From Tetracladium setigerum (Eukaryota; Ascomycota; Leotiomycetes; Helotiales): a stretch of 64,000 bases of DNA. The stretch's first letter is position 1; every line of letters starts with the position of its first letter. The DNA lies in assembly GCA_031472005.1 (NCBI GenBank), contig PZJY01000002.1, positions 248,001-312,000 of the forward strand, in the 5' to 3' direction. The translations under genes and the position numbers were made by a program. Of this stretch, positions 32,028 to 44,820 are shown one piece after another. The notes below the pieces were generated by a model. That model did not search any database and had not been told where the DNA came from. It saw nothing but the letters and a program-made list of their open reading frames with translations.

Positions 32028-33876
32028 ATGGATCTCTTCGTAGCAAATACATCCTCACAGAATCCAGTATCAACTATCTCATCATCGATGTCCTGGCAGG
32101 ATGACGATTCCCTCAACCCAACCCCAAACCCCACACTTTTAACCCCACAAGAGTCTCCACACAATGTCAACAACACAAGCGAGACGGCACAGCCAAAGAA
32201 AAAAGGCCGAAAAGGACATACCAAGTCACGGAGAGGATGTTTCAACTGCAAGAGAGCAAGAATAAAGGTTAGCCAATATCTGTCTCCTGGATGGAAATGA
32301 ACGCTGTGCGTTGGAGGACCTAAATCAAAGAATGCTGACCTGGGTGAACGAAAAGTGTAAAGAAAACAAACCATCATGCGATTATTGCGCACATCGTGAT
32401 CTGATATGCGAATGGCCCGAGCTACAAATCAAAGCACAGCATGAGCCGGACTCTCGTTCTACAACTGGCAGTGATGTTCAACTCGCACGGCGGAATTCTG
32501 ATCCTTTGCCATACTCTCCTGCAACTATTCCCTTCGAAATTGGACCCCAAAGACCAGTCTTCACCATGCTGGATTTCCGCCTGTTTAATTTCTTCCGCGA
32601 GAGTGCATATCCCCATCACCCTATTGGAAATGATAAAGTCTGGAGACACGAAATCCCCTGTATAGCATCTGATGTATGTAATCCCCCCTCCTCATTACTT
32701 CCTCAATATCACCACATAAACACTGACAAAAACAAAAACAAAACAGTACGACTTCCTCCTCCACTCTATGCTCGCGCTCGCGGCCTCCGAACTAGCCACA
32801 ACAACCGATCCCACCCCCGACATGAATTCCACAGCCCTAACCCACCGCGTCCAGGCCATCAGCTCCCTCAACATCGCTATCTCAAACGGCATCTCATGCT
32901 ACGAAGAAGGCAACGCCATGATGGCATCCTGCTTCTCCCTCCTCTTTCAATCCTGTCTTCTCGAAGATGGACTCGTTGAATACATGACTTTCATCCGTGG
33001 TGTAGTCGCCATCGGCTTCAACATGGGCTTCAGAAGGATGCGATTCTTATTTGATAAGCTTTTTGATAATCAGCAGCTTGAGCAGGTTGATCCGATGATT
33101 CAGGCTGCGCCGTTGATGATGCCTGAGGTTGTAATGGCTGCTAATAGGAGTCTGGAGCGGTTTGAGTCTCTGTGCGTCGAGAAGGTTGAGAGGGATGTGT
33201 TTGCGCTTTTGGTGGGCATTGCGAGGGGGTTGATTACAAGTTCTCGAGATGGTACATAACATCTCCCATTTCTTTTTCCTTTTCTACTTTCTCTGTCCCT
33301 ACTTCTTCAAAATATTTTCAGCTAAATTGATTTGAATTTGAACTTGCTGACACCTGACATTTACTAGCATACATGGGTCTCCGCAAGATGTACGAACTCT
33401 TCTCCTACACCATGACCCAAGCCGAATTCGCCACTTACTGCAACTCCTCCTCCGTCCCCTGCCAACTCCTCCACGCTCACTTCATAGCTCTCCAACTCAT
33501 CATGGCACCCGTCACTCAGATTGAGCTAGAATTCAAGGAAAGGGAAACTGGGAAACGCGAACCTAATAATGGGCAGACGGTAACGTGGTTGGTAGGTATT
33601 CACAAACGCGTACCCCAACACTTGATGAAGTATTTTGCCTGGACCATGTGGGTTGAGAGGGAGGTGTTGAGTGGGAATCTCTATAATGGGAAGATGAAAA
33701 GGGATGATGGTGAGGGGATTAATGATGTTTTGGAGGCGTGGAATACGGATTGGGGATTTGTTGCTAACAATGAGGGGGGTAGTTTTCTTTTTGTTCATTT
33801 CGTGTGCACGACCTACTACGATGTTAGAGATTCGAGAATTTATTCTATCTACATTTCCATAACAGAGTTAAATTGA
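32028..33876 (+). CDS. Zn(II)2Cys6 transcription factor, Upc2-like cluster type
   Basis: There are four exons: 32028-32267, 32356-32673, 32747-33251 and 33368-33876. Introns of 88, 73 and 116 nt have GT...AG ends and branch points such as TGCTGAC, and the spliced frame is exactly 524 codons including the stop. The zinc cluster crosses intron 1: cysteines 71, 74, 81, 88, 91 and 98, preceded by the basic KKKGRKGHTKSRRG. This GH.KSRRGC.NCK context is typical of the Upc2/Ecm22-like group. The following part is helical (YDFLLHSMLALAASEL; SLNIAISNGISCYEEGNA), as in fungal regulatory domains of this group. An extra in-phase intron, 33779-33865, could shorten the C-terminus to end in GELN. The product is nuclear. 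The target genes are unknown. The HET gene is next, convergent. Confidence 0.85.
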
Positions 33877-34605
33877 TTTATTCTTTTCAATACTGAGCTT
33901 TCTTCCTACTAAATTCTCATGGAAGCCATTCGCAGAACCAAAATCCTTCAATTTGACCCACACGTGCACAATATATTTTGTAGGAGTCTAGGGCTTTTTC
34001 TTTTGTTTGGACGTTTCCTTCTGTAATCAATACTATAGGCAGAAGTGCTGCAAGAGCGTCAAAACAACCTTGAAGAGGAACCAAATTAAATTTAGATATT
34101 GATGACATTTAATACAACTTTAGAAGAGCAATTATAAAACTTGGGAAAAAGATCACATCGAATATTTTAACATCAAAATCAACAAGTGACAGACCTACCG
34201 CAATCACTTAAGATTCTGCTTTCAATTCTCCCGACGAGACTTAGTGGGAAGTTGAGGAGAAGATTTTGGGGACGATGCTACGTGATTATCCAGTATCTGC
34301 AGCGATAAGTCTATATTATGTACTGGGGTAAAGGGTATAATCGGATTATTTGAAATTAATATAAAGTAAGTTAACTTGGTGGTTAACTTTTAATAATTAT
34401 TTATAAAAGAGGCACCAAAATAAAAATAGGGATGGACCTCAGCTAAAGCAGACCACGAGTAATGGCCCTAGCTTTTACATTAAGTTTTAGAATATGTCCA
34501 GGTAAGAGGCCTACTCACCATTGCTCGAAGAGCCAAGATCGAATATTACTTTTACAAATGCCTCTCAAAAGCATGACTTGCCGATCCAGACATCCGATCG
34601 TTTCT
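33877..34605. other. Convergent intergenic, very AT-rich
   Basis: The stretch lies between two convergent stops. 34130-34500 is markedly AT-rich (TTAATAATTATTTATAAAAG and similar), without genes or clear repeats. It could be 3' flank or an old, mutated insertion. Confidence 0.45.
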
Positions 34606-36505
34606 TCAATGCAATACAAACAACTGAGGTAGGAGGCTAACCTTGAGCACGCTAACCACTCTCTCTGCAGGCTTTATGACGAGTTCGTCGATGAGACATT
34701 CGCCCACAAATTCGAAATGGTCAATCTCCATGAACTCCTTGACTCCATGAATATTCCTCAGCTCTGCATCAACATCCGCTACTCCAGGTTGTTTGTATTC
34801 TCGTAGTAAAAAGGGAATCGTGAAGTCTCCATGAAAAAAGCACACCTTGTCACCGACTTTTGCCCTTCCAGGAACAAGAACGAGACGGCCGTTTTGCAAT
34901 TTGGCGAATCGTCTCCCGCAGAGGAAGTGAGGGTATCGGCTTGAGCCGTCAGTCATGGCATGAAGAACAAGATGTCGAATCAGTCGCTCGAATTTGCCCA
35001 GGGGTGGGACCTCGTTGAAAGTACTTTCGACGACTTGAACGTCTGTTTGGGTAATGCAGGAATGAATCTCCTGCTTGAATTTTGGACGATGGCCGCCTCC
35101 AGGTAACGACGCCTCGCTGGTCTGGGTGGCCATGAGGAAATCAAGTATATGTTTCCAGTGGTGGAAAATCACTGATTCCATTGCTTTGCGTGTGCCGTGA
35201 GTGTACTGGCCTTCTTTCATGCAGCCGGATTCGAATCGTAAGGTCACTTCTTGCTTTGTGATCAAGTCTGACACTAAGGATAGAGTACCCACTTGAGAGC
35301 CTGGTATACAGAGAAGAAGTCGAGCGGAATCCAAGAACCAGGGTTTTGCACTATAGTAATCTTTTGTTTTCTTTTCATAATTCTCGGTCGCAGTCACATC
35401 TTTGGACATGGTCTCTTCGACCAAAAAGTCTATAGCTTCTCTCAATCGACGGTGTGGATAAAGAGACGTCTGATGACTCCAGTCAGGTACCCAAGTTGGA
35501 AACGGGGACGGATGTAGCTCGCTCCTATCAATCGAAGAATTCACTTCGGCATGGGAAAGAATGCCGTAGTCTCTGGTCGCATGCAAAGCATATTTGACAA
35601 TGTCTCGATACACATCAACACAGTCTTTTGTGTAGTCAACATCAATCAGTCTTTTCTCGTCTCCATCGCCTGCTGGGTCCCCAAGGATACCACGATGAGC
35701 GAATAACATGTCTCGGGATCCAATACCCCAAGACCCCGTCTGGCGTCGAGAACTCCAATAAGATTATAAACAAAAGGGGTTGTCATTGGGATGCCTGTGT
35801 GTTTGACGAATCTTCTTCTGCCATCTTCCATGAGAAGAAGTTCTTTCCATGGGTGAGCATGCCGATGGGCTTGCTTTAGAGCCTTAGCTGTTTGATATAG
35901 CATCTCCCACCTCACACGAACCTTTCCACATTGAACCCATGGATCTACAGAAAATATCAGTTCTTGATAAACCCAGACACGTTGAAACCAGGGCCTGGAC
36001 AAAAGATCTCCCCATGGAAGCGCTTCCCGAACTTCATCTGCGGCTGACGAGATGCTGGATCTCAGAGTGTTGAGGACTGTGTCCGTGTTCTCTGTTGGTT
36101 CGCCCAGGAAGATTATCGTGTGTGTGGCATTTCGATAGACATCTCCCATCTGTCGTACCTGGTGATTTTTCTCTTCGTCATCTGTTTGATTGATACATAT
36201 TGCATCTGCCCAAATAAGAGATCTCCTCGTTGGATCTCTCATGTACCGCAAGGCTACGTCTAGGTTGAGCGTAATATCGAACTCAAGACTCTCAACCAGG
36301 ATAGACTTCGTCGCTTGAGTATTCCCCAGACATACGAGAGAGCGGTATAGTGACTAATCAGATCATGGTCATATTCGTGCAATGTGGTGTGAATGAGAGA
36401 GCATTTGACCCTCGCCTCGAAATCCAGATCAGGCTCCAACTCGAGGAGCCGGATACCATCGTCCTCGACAAGGGGACGATACTGATATCTGAGGGCAGAT
36501 GCCAT
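34606..36505 (-). CDS. HET-domain (heterokaryon incompatibility) protein, two apparent frameshifts
   Basis: HET-domain proteins trigger cell death on fusion of unlike strains, or act in innate recognition. Start chosen at Met 36505 (MASALRYQYRPLVEDDG). Conserved blocks are IRLLELEP, YTALSYVWG, ADAICINQTDDEEKNHQVRQMGDVYRNA, PWFQRVWVYQEL and DPRDMLFAHRGI. The frame slips between YVWG and NTQATKS at the C run 36324-36327 (plus strand), and between LD and PRDMLFA at the G run 35715-35717. One added base at each restores both canonical motifs and gives 633 residues with a whole number of codons. The C-terminal half is of no known family, apart from the usual long variable tail. Such genes are often decayed, so real inactivation cannot be ruled out, but the error pattern matches that in housekeeping genes here. 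Confidence 0.85.
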
Positions 36506-38496
36506 ATCGTGATGTGAGGAGACTTGGACAATTACCAAGCCAGGTGGAGAGATAATTTTGTTGTGTTGTGATGAATGATCTTGGGGTGGGAAGGCAAGAA
36601 GAGACACCAGGCGGTCATTCCCTGCCCATTTTTGATCTGCACGTGACATACATAAATATCACATTTCCACTCAACTTACACTATCATAGTCAGATAGGCG
36701 TAGGAACTTGAAGATTGCCAGAGGAGCAAGACTTCAGCCTGTGCAAAAATTTAGGCTCCATTTTGAACACTTGCATTTCACATTCAGCGTACGAGCTCAA
36801 CAGACACCAGATGAAGGCCTTTCCATGCGGACGAGAACATGGAGATATGTCTTCTTAACGCAGAAGCTAAGAATACGATTAACTGATGAGGCCACTCACA
36901 TCGAGTCGAGGTTTTCGGTTCTTCTACTCAATTGACGTTGGAGTGAAAGAGGTGCTTTGCCATCACATGAGACTGTGTCCTGGAGGGGTGACTAAATATC
37001 AGAGAAAGAGCTATATTCTTATACATCAGAAATCTCAAAATTCATATGGCAAGCATAGTCTACCTTATGCTGCGTTATTACCGCAACTCTTTGAATAAAC
37101 AAATAGAAGTAAAATCAAAAGTCCCAGAGCAAGGTAGGGCATGAATCCAGGGCACCCAAAGGTTGGGGAACGATTCTGTTTGAAGTACTGTGTGCTTCTC
37201 GAGGGAGTGCCAGAGAATCCTCCAAAGTAAATTAACGGGATGAGAATGTATGTCTTGCATCTTGAACTAAGCTTCCTTCATGAATGGTAACTTTATTCCA
37301 AATCTCATCTTGTTGACATTCGGGCCCTGATAATCTAGCGCGGACTCCCTGAAGTAAAGGCGACGACCAGCGCCACATTGTTGAATCCCACCCCTAAGTC
37401 TCCTTCATTGCCCCCAACAACTTCATCACACGATCCACCAACTAACTGCTCGACATTATTAACAACTTCAACCCCAAATCTTTGACGCTGCACATTCCAG
37501 CCCAACCTTGAGAGAAAACTTCAACAAGAATAAAACAAAGAGGAAAATAGTATTTGCTTTATTAATGATATTTTCGAAGAACACAAGACCAGGAGAATGA
37601 TTTGTGTCTAGAACGGGAAATCAATTTCTTTCATAAAGACTACAAAAACAGACCTAAATTTCGACATTATTTTACCTCTGAAATAGTTTCCCGGTTATGA
37701 CCGCAAGTGAAGTGTTGTCAATCTAGGTATATATTCAAATATTTTCTTGCAATACTTAATTTACAGTTTTTCTCTTGACTTAAGCAGTTTTATGCAGGCA
37801 ACTGATAGGCAAATTCTTCAAATTTCATTTGGAAGTTGATTAATGTAACAAATTTCTACAACTCGCTTAATTTGACAACTTATCAAGAACCACGTTCATA
37901 TTTCCACAAAGCATCACTAAAAAGCACATTGACCGTTAAACCGGACTAGCTTCATCGATGCCCATTTGCTAAGTATGCATGCAAACACTGGTCAGTCACC
38001 AAGTTGAGGTCGTTAGATAACGCTCACGGTTCTATTCAGAAGTCTAAACTGCACAGTTTTCAAAACTGATACCAAATGCCACAAGATGATACGTCTAAAC
38101 TGCCTCAATTCTAAACAGGCTCAAAACACCTTGGAATCTTTTACTTTTGGGCATTGCTGTTAGAGTTGTCGCGGAACAAGGTAACGACTCATACTCTTCC
38201 CAAGAGTATCAGAGGTGCTGGTGGGAACCGCGTTGCGTGGCTATACATTTAACCCTTTGGTGGACGGTTTCCACGACAATCAAAAATGATCCTGCAAACT
38301 GAGTTGTACACGTTTTCATTCTAAGGGGACTTTACGGTGGTTCAAGATCTCTTGACTCTTAAGAATCGTAACAAATCCACTTTCAGAGACCATCCATGAG
38401 AGAAGGAGCAAGGCATAGATCATCATCATAACAACGGACCGGGAGTAAAGGAACATTTCGGAGGAGAAAACATTGATAGATTGAATCTCTAATTCG
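36506..38496. other. Gene-free, partly AT-rich stretch
   Basis: No gene can be supported. 37500-37990 is AT-rich. A small inverted repeat (ATACTCTT-CCC-AAGAGTAT) lies at about 38189-38207. The first 150 bp are the HET promoter. Confidence 0.4.
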
Positions 38497-38907
38497 ATGC
38501 TACAGATATGTCAGATAGCCTGTCCAAACTCCAAACCTTCACACCATGACTCGAGATATTCGAACATCGTCAACTGTACCTTGTACGGTATCACCGACTC
38601 AACGGCCACTATTTTAACTTCTATACATATTAAGGATGATAGGAAATGCGACGCGCAATTTCTCCACACCCTTATCAAAAAGGCAACAGACAACGAAACG
38701 TCAAAAACAGAGAACGTGTTGGACAACGGGAAAAATTCTGCCGAGGAAGAACCTTCTTCTGAGAATACAGAATGGGTCATCACGAAATCTTTCAACGAGG
38801 TGAGCGTCCAGCCACGAGCAAATTGCACATTCGTGTTGAAGCTGGGGATAATTGAGACATCGCGGAGAAGTAGTCTGGGTTCAGCAGTGAATGAACTAAT
38901 CAATTAA
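38497..38907 (+). CDS. Doubtful open frame, 136 codons
   Basis: The frame starts MLQICQIACPNSKPSHH and ends AVNELIN. It has a hydrophilic, Glu/Asn/Ser-rich centre. A frame of almost the same length is open on the opposite strand (38903-38511), so coding status is uncertain. There is no domain, signal peptide or intron. It is reported only because it is the longest candidate in a gene-free stretch. Confidence 0.2.
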   Translation: MLQICQIACPNSKPSHHDSRYSNIVNCTLYGITDSTATILTSIHIKDDRKCDAQFLHTLIKKATDNETSKTENVLDNGKNSAEEEPSSENTEWVITKSFNEVSVQPRANCTFVLKLGIIETSRRSSLGSAVNELIN

Positions 38908-41900
38908 CATCGCTGTCGATCAACACTTCCACAGCAACTGAGCTGCAACACTTGGATCTAGATCTAGATTCCAAACAACCCAGCCTGAACAAGCGTACAA
39001 ATCTTCCCCTGTAGACTGACGATCCAAAGCTCGGATTCATTTTAAAATGACCTACGTACGCAACGGTCCTGGAGATGTTTACTGTATCTGTCAAATCCCG
39101 CAGATACCCAACCAAGCGCGCCCGGCCCAGCCCAGCCAAACCCAGCACCCTCAAATCCCAAAGTCAAACTTGCCCAGACGGAGACGGAGACGGCTACTTG
39201 TGGATTGTACATTTCGAAAGATCAGATCCATGATATCGGAGTGGGTTTGACGTGAGCAGGGTAGAGAAAAAGGGAGCGGGGCAGAGAGACTAGAGCCCCA
39301 CGATGCCGGCATTTCGTAGAAGATACTGTACCAGCGGAACTACCGCCGCCCCTGACGATCTGCTCTTCCGGAATCCTGACTCTTGGGTGATGGGCGATCT
39401 TTTCTTGATGAGTTGGGAAAAAGTCGGCGACTTGGGAGTTTGCGGCCTGATGTTCTGTTTGGGAGAGTTAAATGATGAGGATTGTCAGGATGCATGTCCA
39501 CCTTTCCTACCAGGTGTTGAAATTATACGGATTGGATCATTTGAAGGCTGATCAGTGTTGAGACGATCACGGGGAAAGAGAGAGTTAGGGATTGGAGATG
39601 AAGAATGAGGTGGGGGTCTAGACCATTGTTTGGTATGGAGATTCCTGACTCGTGGATTGTTAATGCCCTTGTATCTTTGCCGGTGGCCGAATTGTCATCG
39701 TTGGTGGGGAAATAACGAAGATGTGGACAAAGATCCAGTGAAGGTGCGTGCACCTTGCAAGTCATGGTCTCGAAATCATTACCACATCCTGTACAGTACA
39801 ATGATAGAGCAAGACGTCCGTACACAGCATACAGGCAAACTCTCTTCTGTCGGTCATGAACCGATCTCGATTCATCACCGATACAAGCGGAGGAGAAGAC
39901 TGATAGCGGATAGCAGGGCATCCCTTCCAGACAAGGGCAACATCACAAATAACACAATCCTCCCATTTACGGAGCAGAGACAAACCAAAACACGAATTGC
40001 AAGCGGGAAATCTTTCAAAAAAGATGACTTGCCAAATCAAAGACTGAGATAAACAAGCGCACAGATATTGAAACGCCTCTGTCAGATGGACGGGCGGTGT
40101 TTTGACCCTGGACGGTTATTTTTCCCAGGAAAACGTACGAGTGCATTGACATGGGCGAGTCCAATTTATGAATAGGCTTAACTTCCAAGCCATCATTCAG
40201 CCTTAAGACTCGAATCTATCTTACAACCACCAAAGAATGCAACGGGCGTGCAAGAGTAATAATATTTAGAGTGAAATAAACATCTTAATGACAATGTTAA
40301 CCTCAAGCGCTATCGCTAAGAAGTATAATTGCAACTCAAATTATATAGCTCAACAAGAAACTATTGCCGTGACGTTAAAGTCGACGAATGAGAATTTCTG
40401 AAGAATTTGATGATCTGGGAACGATTTCTTCGAACCCCATTTTCGAACGTAATGATACGAATGAAACCCACGTCTCTTGCTGGTGTCCTTTTGACCAAAT
40501 TGTTCACTCTTCAGGCAGAAAACGCACTTGAACCTCTCCATGACACGGAAAAGTCTCTGCTTAAGCGGGACGGGTATGAAAAAGTCATCAGCTTCACAGC
40601 AAGGCAAAATGGGCAGAAAAAGCATATACAATCCACAAGCACAGTAAGAACTACAGGCACGACCGCATTAGACACAGGCACAAATAACACCACCCGAACT
40701 CTTCCAACCTCTAAGAGGCCAATAATGACCTCTTATTGCAATGGGGGCGAGAACAGGAGCGAGAATAACGCGAGAGAGAGAACGAAATACGTTCGTTCCT
40801 ATACCACTTGAGCAAGAACAAGCGAAACTCAACGCACCGTGAAAAATTCATGCAAAAAGGAAACAAAAGTATATGGAGTATTTATGAATTATGACAGCAA
40901 GAAAAAGGTTGACTCCGCAAAAAGAAAGCGGAACTAGAAGCAATCCGAATAGCTTAGAAAAAAAAGGGAATCTCTTCCGGAGGTAGCTATCATTTTTTGG
41001 ACTATATTGTCCGCGGGGAATAGAAGAAGGAATGGAACTATGGAAAGATATTCGCAATTATCTCGCAAGCTGTACCGCCCCCACGTGCACTCGCGTTGGA
41101 CTATCTCTCTATCTACCTGTCTATCTTTAAAGGCTATCAGCGATATCAAATCTAGCTACTCCAGCCTCAATAATAAACGTGGTACCTGAACGGGTTGTCC
41201 TTTCTCCGAGGGATGATCCGCACCTTAACAATGAGCCCATTTACCCCATAAAAGCATTGATCAGCGGCGGGAGGGAAGGAAGGGAGGGAGGGAGCGAGGA
41301 ACATCCCTTTTCCCCGGTGTCCTTTCTGTTCCTTTCTTTCTTTTCTTTTCCCCACCATTTTATTTGCCGGTCGCGTTTTTTCCTAGTTTCGAAAGTGCAA
41401 GTAACATGATTCAAAAAAGTCGGGTTCGCAGAAATGCGCTGGCGTAAGCTGGTTGTGCTTTTCCTTTTGCTTAAAATAAAAATATCCACCGGTTTGTTAA
41501 CACTCCACCTCTCTTTCGGTACGTACTCGGTACTTCGTATGGCAGAGTTGCGCATTGGATTACGTGGGGATGAACTGCCAATCTTCGCACAATGCTCGGT
41601 GTGGACAGAATCGAAAAGTTGATAGACAAAGAGAATTGCATAGCCCGGTGCATAACTATATGACGAAATGCATATTTCAGAATGACGAAGAGGCGTCGTC
41701 GCGTGTTCTCGATAGCTGAAAAAAAAAGTAAAAATTTCGCGAAAATCAGTTTTCTGTATGGGGCTGTTTTGAGACTGCAAAGTGAACGCGCTTGCCTTCA
41801 TTTCGTTCTGTGATACCTCGCATCTCATGTTCAAGGAAACTCTCAACAGTAAAAACTGCCCGAAAAGAGACGAAGAAGATACATGCACTTTCGATGCACT

Positions 41901-44496
41901 TGGTCTTTCCTTTCGTCCGTTCGCTGCTCATTCTGAATTACCGACAGTAGTGGCAGTGAGAATATGCATCGAAGCTCATGAATTCTCACGCGTTTGTAAC
42001 GGTAGCGTGTTCTTTTACACTCTCTCAACAAAGTTACAGTACTGTTCGTACAGTAGCTCTTGACTTCGTTCCATCCGTGCATTGCGTGTGCCAAGGAGAC
42101 AATGTCTCGCGGGTTGTTTTCGTGACGCAGATCTCCCTGAGGGAGGCCAGGCAGACCGACGGACGGCTTTGAAGTTTGTTTCGTTGTCGGGTGTGTTAGA
42201 GCGATGCATGAAGCAGGAGGTTGCAGATTGCAGATCTGGCCCGTCGCCGGGAGCTGAGCTAGCCTGGTGGATAGACTTTAGGGCTTTCGGAGAGTTTAGT
42301 GGTTGGAACTCTGGAGTGGAGTGCCTATTGGCAGTCAGCAGTTAGCACTTCCCAATACTTTGAATCCTCGATGGCATGTCTTCAAATTATTCATGGACTA
42401 ATTTGGGCTGTTTGGGGTGGACGGTTGGTGAGCTACACACGTGTGGAAGCGAAGTGGACGGGACAGCTTTTGAAATGGTTCTGATACTGCTACCGTACGT
42501 CGAAGTATCTTGAAATTTGGGGCTCTTGCCTCGTGGATAATAGTGAATAGTGGATGTGCGAGGCGTGAGTATGCGGTGGCATGGCTTGAGTAGAGTTGAA
42601 TGGACGTTGGGGCTTGCGGCACCAATCACCCTCCCTTCAGGCTCTATCCATCTAAAGTGCATTTCAAAGAAAGTATTCATACTACACAGTACGAAGTACA
42701 GGAGAACGGAGCCAATTGTAATGACAATGGATAATATGAAATGAATTGGAAACATACCTCAGATAACATGTCATCATAGTCGTCCGCGTGCTCCTTACTC
42801 CCCCACATTACATGAACCCCTCCTTCATCCAAAAACCATTACAACTTGGGCTTCAATCACAATCAAACACACAGCATCAATACCACCCACCCTCTGTCAG
42901 GATCACATATCAAATTCATCCAAACCTCTCCCACCACACCACATCACGGGAGTATTTATGCAATACCACACCACACACACACTGCATTGCATATCTTCTT
43001 CAGCAAGCGTTTTATGCCAGGTCCCAAACCAACCGACAAGCGCTTGCGCCGCCGCGAAGCCAAAGCACCCGCATAAGGTTTTTTTTCGCTTTATCCGTGG
43101 GCCCCGAGTGTGATGATTGGAGTCATCCCAGACGAGGTGGGGGATAATCCAGGGATAATCAAAGTTGACGTGGGTGTTTTCCGTCTGTTCGGTTTGGGTT
43201 TTGGCCTTCAAGTGCATCCAGCAGGTAGGTAACTTTGTCGACGAAGTGGCAAAAAGCTCTAAAGTTCTATTCTCAAAAGATATGGTGTCAAGCGAAAGCG
43301 AGAAGACTAAACGCGCTGTTGCAAGTAGAAGCGGTCTCTCCGCTAGTGATACCAACGGACAATATTCCGGATATGAAGGTAACATCGGCGCAGCCGAGAA
43401 CCGTTCTCCCTTTCTTTGGTAGCGAGGAAGAGACTTTCAATCTATCGCCAGAAAACGCGTGACAACTACAGGCAAGCTCGCAAGCAAGCTCACGGCGGCG
43501 AACGGACTTTATCGCGGCGTCGGCTAGTCCACGAGCTATCTCGTCCATCGCTGTGCCGCTGCGGGTATTTGTATGGGGGGAAGGGATGGTAAGTCCTTCC
43601 GTGCGGCACGGCTTTTCGTTGCCTTTTGCCCAGAGTTCGACAAGCTCAAGGTCGAGATCAAAGGACCAGCCTCCCCTCGAACGTGCTGTATGCATCTGTG
43701 GAGTCTTTTGTAGGCAATTTTTTTTGATGCTTACGCGGTTTATGAAACTATTTTTTTTCTCCTTGCTTTGGGTGGGACAATTTGCAGGATTCTTTTAAGC
43801 GAACACGACCAAAACTAGCATCTGGATACTACTTCAAGGCAGAGAGTGTGAGGTGTTGCCATCGTGTGCTCAATCCTTCCGAGTCGTGATAGCGGCTGCA
43901 TGCAATCATACCCTTCAATTTTCGTTCATCCCGATAAAATTCCAAGAAGCCGATAAGTGTGTGTGACTGTGACTGTGACTGTGGTGCCGAGTTTCCTGAT
44001 CAACGGCCGTGTCTTTGTTTACAAATCGTCCGGATAGGCAAAAGACCGGTCGATGGAACAGTCTCATCGGATCGATCAGTTTATTAGTTTCTTGTCTTGG
44101 ACGCAGAGAAGAACTTACAACTGACAACTCTCACGATCCTAGATTTGTAGTGCAGGCTGGGGTAAGTAAGACAGGAACGAGACCGTTAGTAGTGCTTGTA
44201 TGTGCGACTACGACGTAGAGCAGCTCTGTTTGTGAAGCTTGATCTTCCTTGAGAAATTGCGCATTTGTGTACCTTACAGTAGGTAAGAAGTCTTCTCGGC
44301 TATATGCTCAAACATTCAATCTCTTTCCCTGGATCTGAGGGGAAAAAAAAGAATTGCTCAAACAAGCGATTCCGGAGACGTTTGGTTTGTTGGCTTTACT
44401 GTACTGCTCCAGCCTCCATGCAATCAATGATTCCGTGACAGGCGCCGTGCAACCAACACCACCACCCACAAAGTCCAACAGCAATACGGAGTATCA

Positions 44497-44526
44497 ACAC
44501 ACCAACACCAACACCAACACCAACAT
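44497..44526 (+). repeat. (ACACCA)n microsatellite
   Basis: About five copies of the hexamer ACACCA/ACCAAC lie just after a TACGGAGTA word. Confidence 0.8.
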
Positions 44527-44763
44527 CATCACAGGCTGATTCCTTATACGGACTACAGTACGATGGTCATGGTCATCTATATGCAATGCACGTGCCGTCC
44601 AACGACATATTGTTGGCGATGAAGTTTCGAATTTACAATCACGGAATGCTCAATGTCATCACCTTCCCTCCTCCAGAATGGCAGGATGAGACAGGCGAAA
44701 GTGTGCGAACTTCCTTTTTCCTCCTCATCGCTTACTGAACTTGCATGTTGTAGCCCTTTCTCT

Positions 44764-44820
44764 CACACACGCGCACACGCATATGTACACGCACACACGC
44801 ACACACGCACACACGCACAT
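44764..44820 (+). repeat. (AC/GC) microsatellite, ACACGC-type
   Basis: Alternating purine-pyrimidine tract of ACACGC and ACGCAC units, interrupted once by ATATGT. Such tracts can adopt Z-DNA in principle. Confidence 0.8.
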
